In this document: positions 63,871-64,000 of the stretch, piece after piece
How positions within the stretch are numbered: the first letter of the stretch is position 1
Layout of the letters: each line of letters begins with the position of its first letter
Source of the DNA: Yoonia maritima
Lineage (GTDB): Bacteria > Pseudomonadota > Alphaproteobacteria > Rhodobacterales > Rhodobacteraceae
DNA length: 64,000 nucleotides
Reading direction: 5' to 3'
NCBI RefSeq assembly: GCF_003003285.1
Contig: NZ_PVTP01000001.1
Span: forward strand, 310,001 to 374,000
Translations under genes and position numbers: made by a program
Notes under the pieces: generated by a model
Told to the model about the DNA's origin: nothing
Seen by the model: the letters and a program-made list of their open reading frames with translations, nothing else
Database searches by the model: none

Positions 63871-64000
63871 TGCGGTGTATCGGGTTTGTCGTCCGCCAAA
63901 GTCGCGGCAAGGTTGGCCAGCGCGTCCATCAGCGTCTTGTCCGTCTCTCGAACCACGATTTCGGGTAGTGCAGCGCGGAATTTGGGCACTGCGACCAACG
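63867..64000 (-). CDS. ATP synthase alpha-type subunit, C-terminal end only
   Basis: The last 43 codons of an open frame entering from the right edge read VAVPKFRAALPEIVVRETDK and end in DDKPDTPQ, compatible with the C-terminal helical domain of an F1/N-ATPase alpha subunit (FRAALPEIV resembles FREGLL of housekeeping alpha). It overlaps the gamma start by four bases, which supports the call. The rest lies beyond the window. Confidence 0.6.
   Translation of the reverse strand, partial: LVAVPKFRAALPEIVVRETDKTLMDALANLAATLADDKPDTPQ

Overview
The window reads as chromosomal DNA of an alphaproteobacterium of the order Rhodobacterales, most likely the Roseobacter group (Yoonia/Loktanella/Octadecabacter-like). 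The reasons are the pepA-holC pair, a suf operon led by a one-cysteine IscR-type regulator with Yip1-like membrane genes inside it, a Hint_2-type calcium-binding protein, moderate GC, and a GC-rich repeat ending in TTGGCAAGATGATG. Genus and species are inference; no rRNA gene is present.

Layout. 0-14.7 kb: housekeeping and household genes (pepA, holC, a protease/lipoprotein/MarC cluster, an ABC-F ATPase, a secreted phytase-family esterase-like protein, a nidogen-RTX-Hint protein, ndk, a DEAD-box helicase, an HD hydrolase and others). 14.8-23.1 kb: iscR and a complete suf iron-sulfur assembly operon. 23.3-25.6 kb: tRNA-Arg(CCG), an unrecognised two-gene cassette and a damaged IS3-family element. 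25.6-28.7 kb: ssb, a lytic transglycosylase, an AraC regulator and miaA. 28.8-40.4 kb: one long run on the plus strand, pyrH-frr-uppS-cdsA-dxr-rseP-bamA-skp-fabZ-lpxA-lpxI-lpxB, covering pyrimidine nucleotides, translation recycling, isoprenoid and phospholipid synthesis and outer-membrane/lipid A assembly. 40.5-43 kb: FadL-like porin, EamA transporter and a small monooxygenase.

43.3-47.1 kb is a GC-rich remnant of a Trb-type conjugation operon (trbL fragment, trbF, trbG, trbI, DUF2274). It is bordered by a hexanucleotide repeat on one side and, on the other, fused out of frame to the 5' part of a nucleotidyltransferase gene.

47.6-64 kb looks like a storage and low-oxygen energy region. It holds cyanophycin synthetase and cyanophycinase, a Crp/Fnr regulator, a six-gene arginine deiminase operon (carrier, arcA, membrane protein, arcB, arcC, GNAT), small proteins including a DUF1127 protein, a class I PHA synthase, and the end of an alternative (N-type) ATPase operon. 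Read together, cyanophycin stores arginine as a polymer; after depolymerisation, arginine deiminase, ornithine carbamoyltransferase and carbamate kinase would turn arginine into ATP without respiration, and the polyester synthase and alternative ATPase would help with reductant and ion balance. Five FNR-spaced sites of the form YTGAY-N4-RTYAG occur only in this part by eye, upstream of DUF481, crp/fnr, the arc operon, the 60.4 kb genes and phaC. This suggests a shared regulon; that link is inference from sequence.
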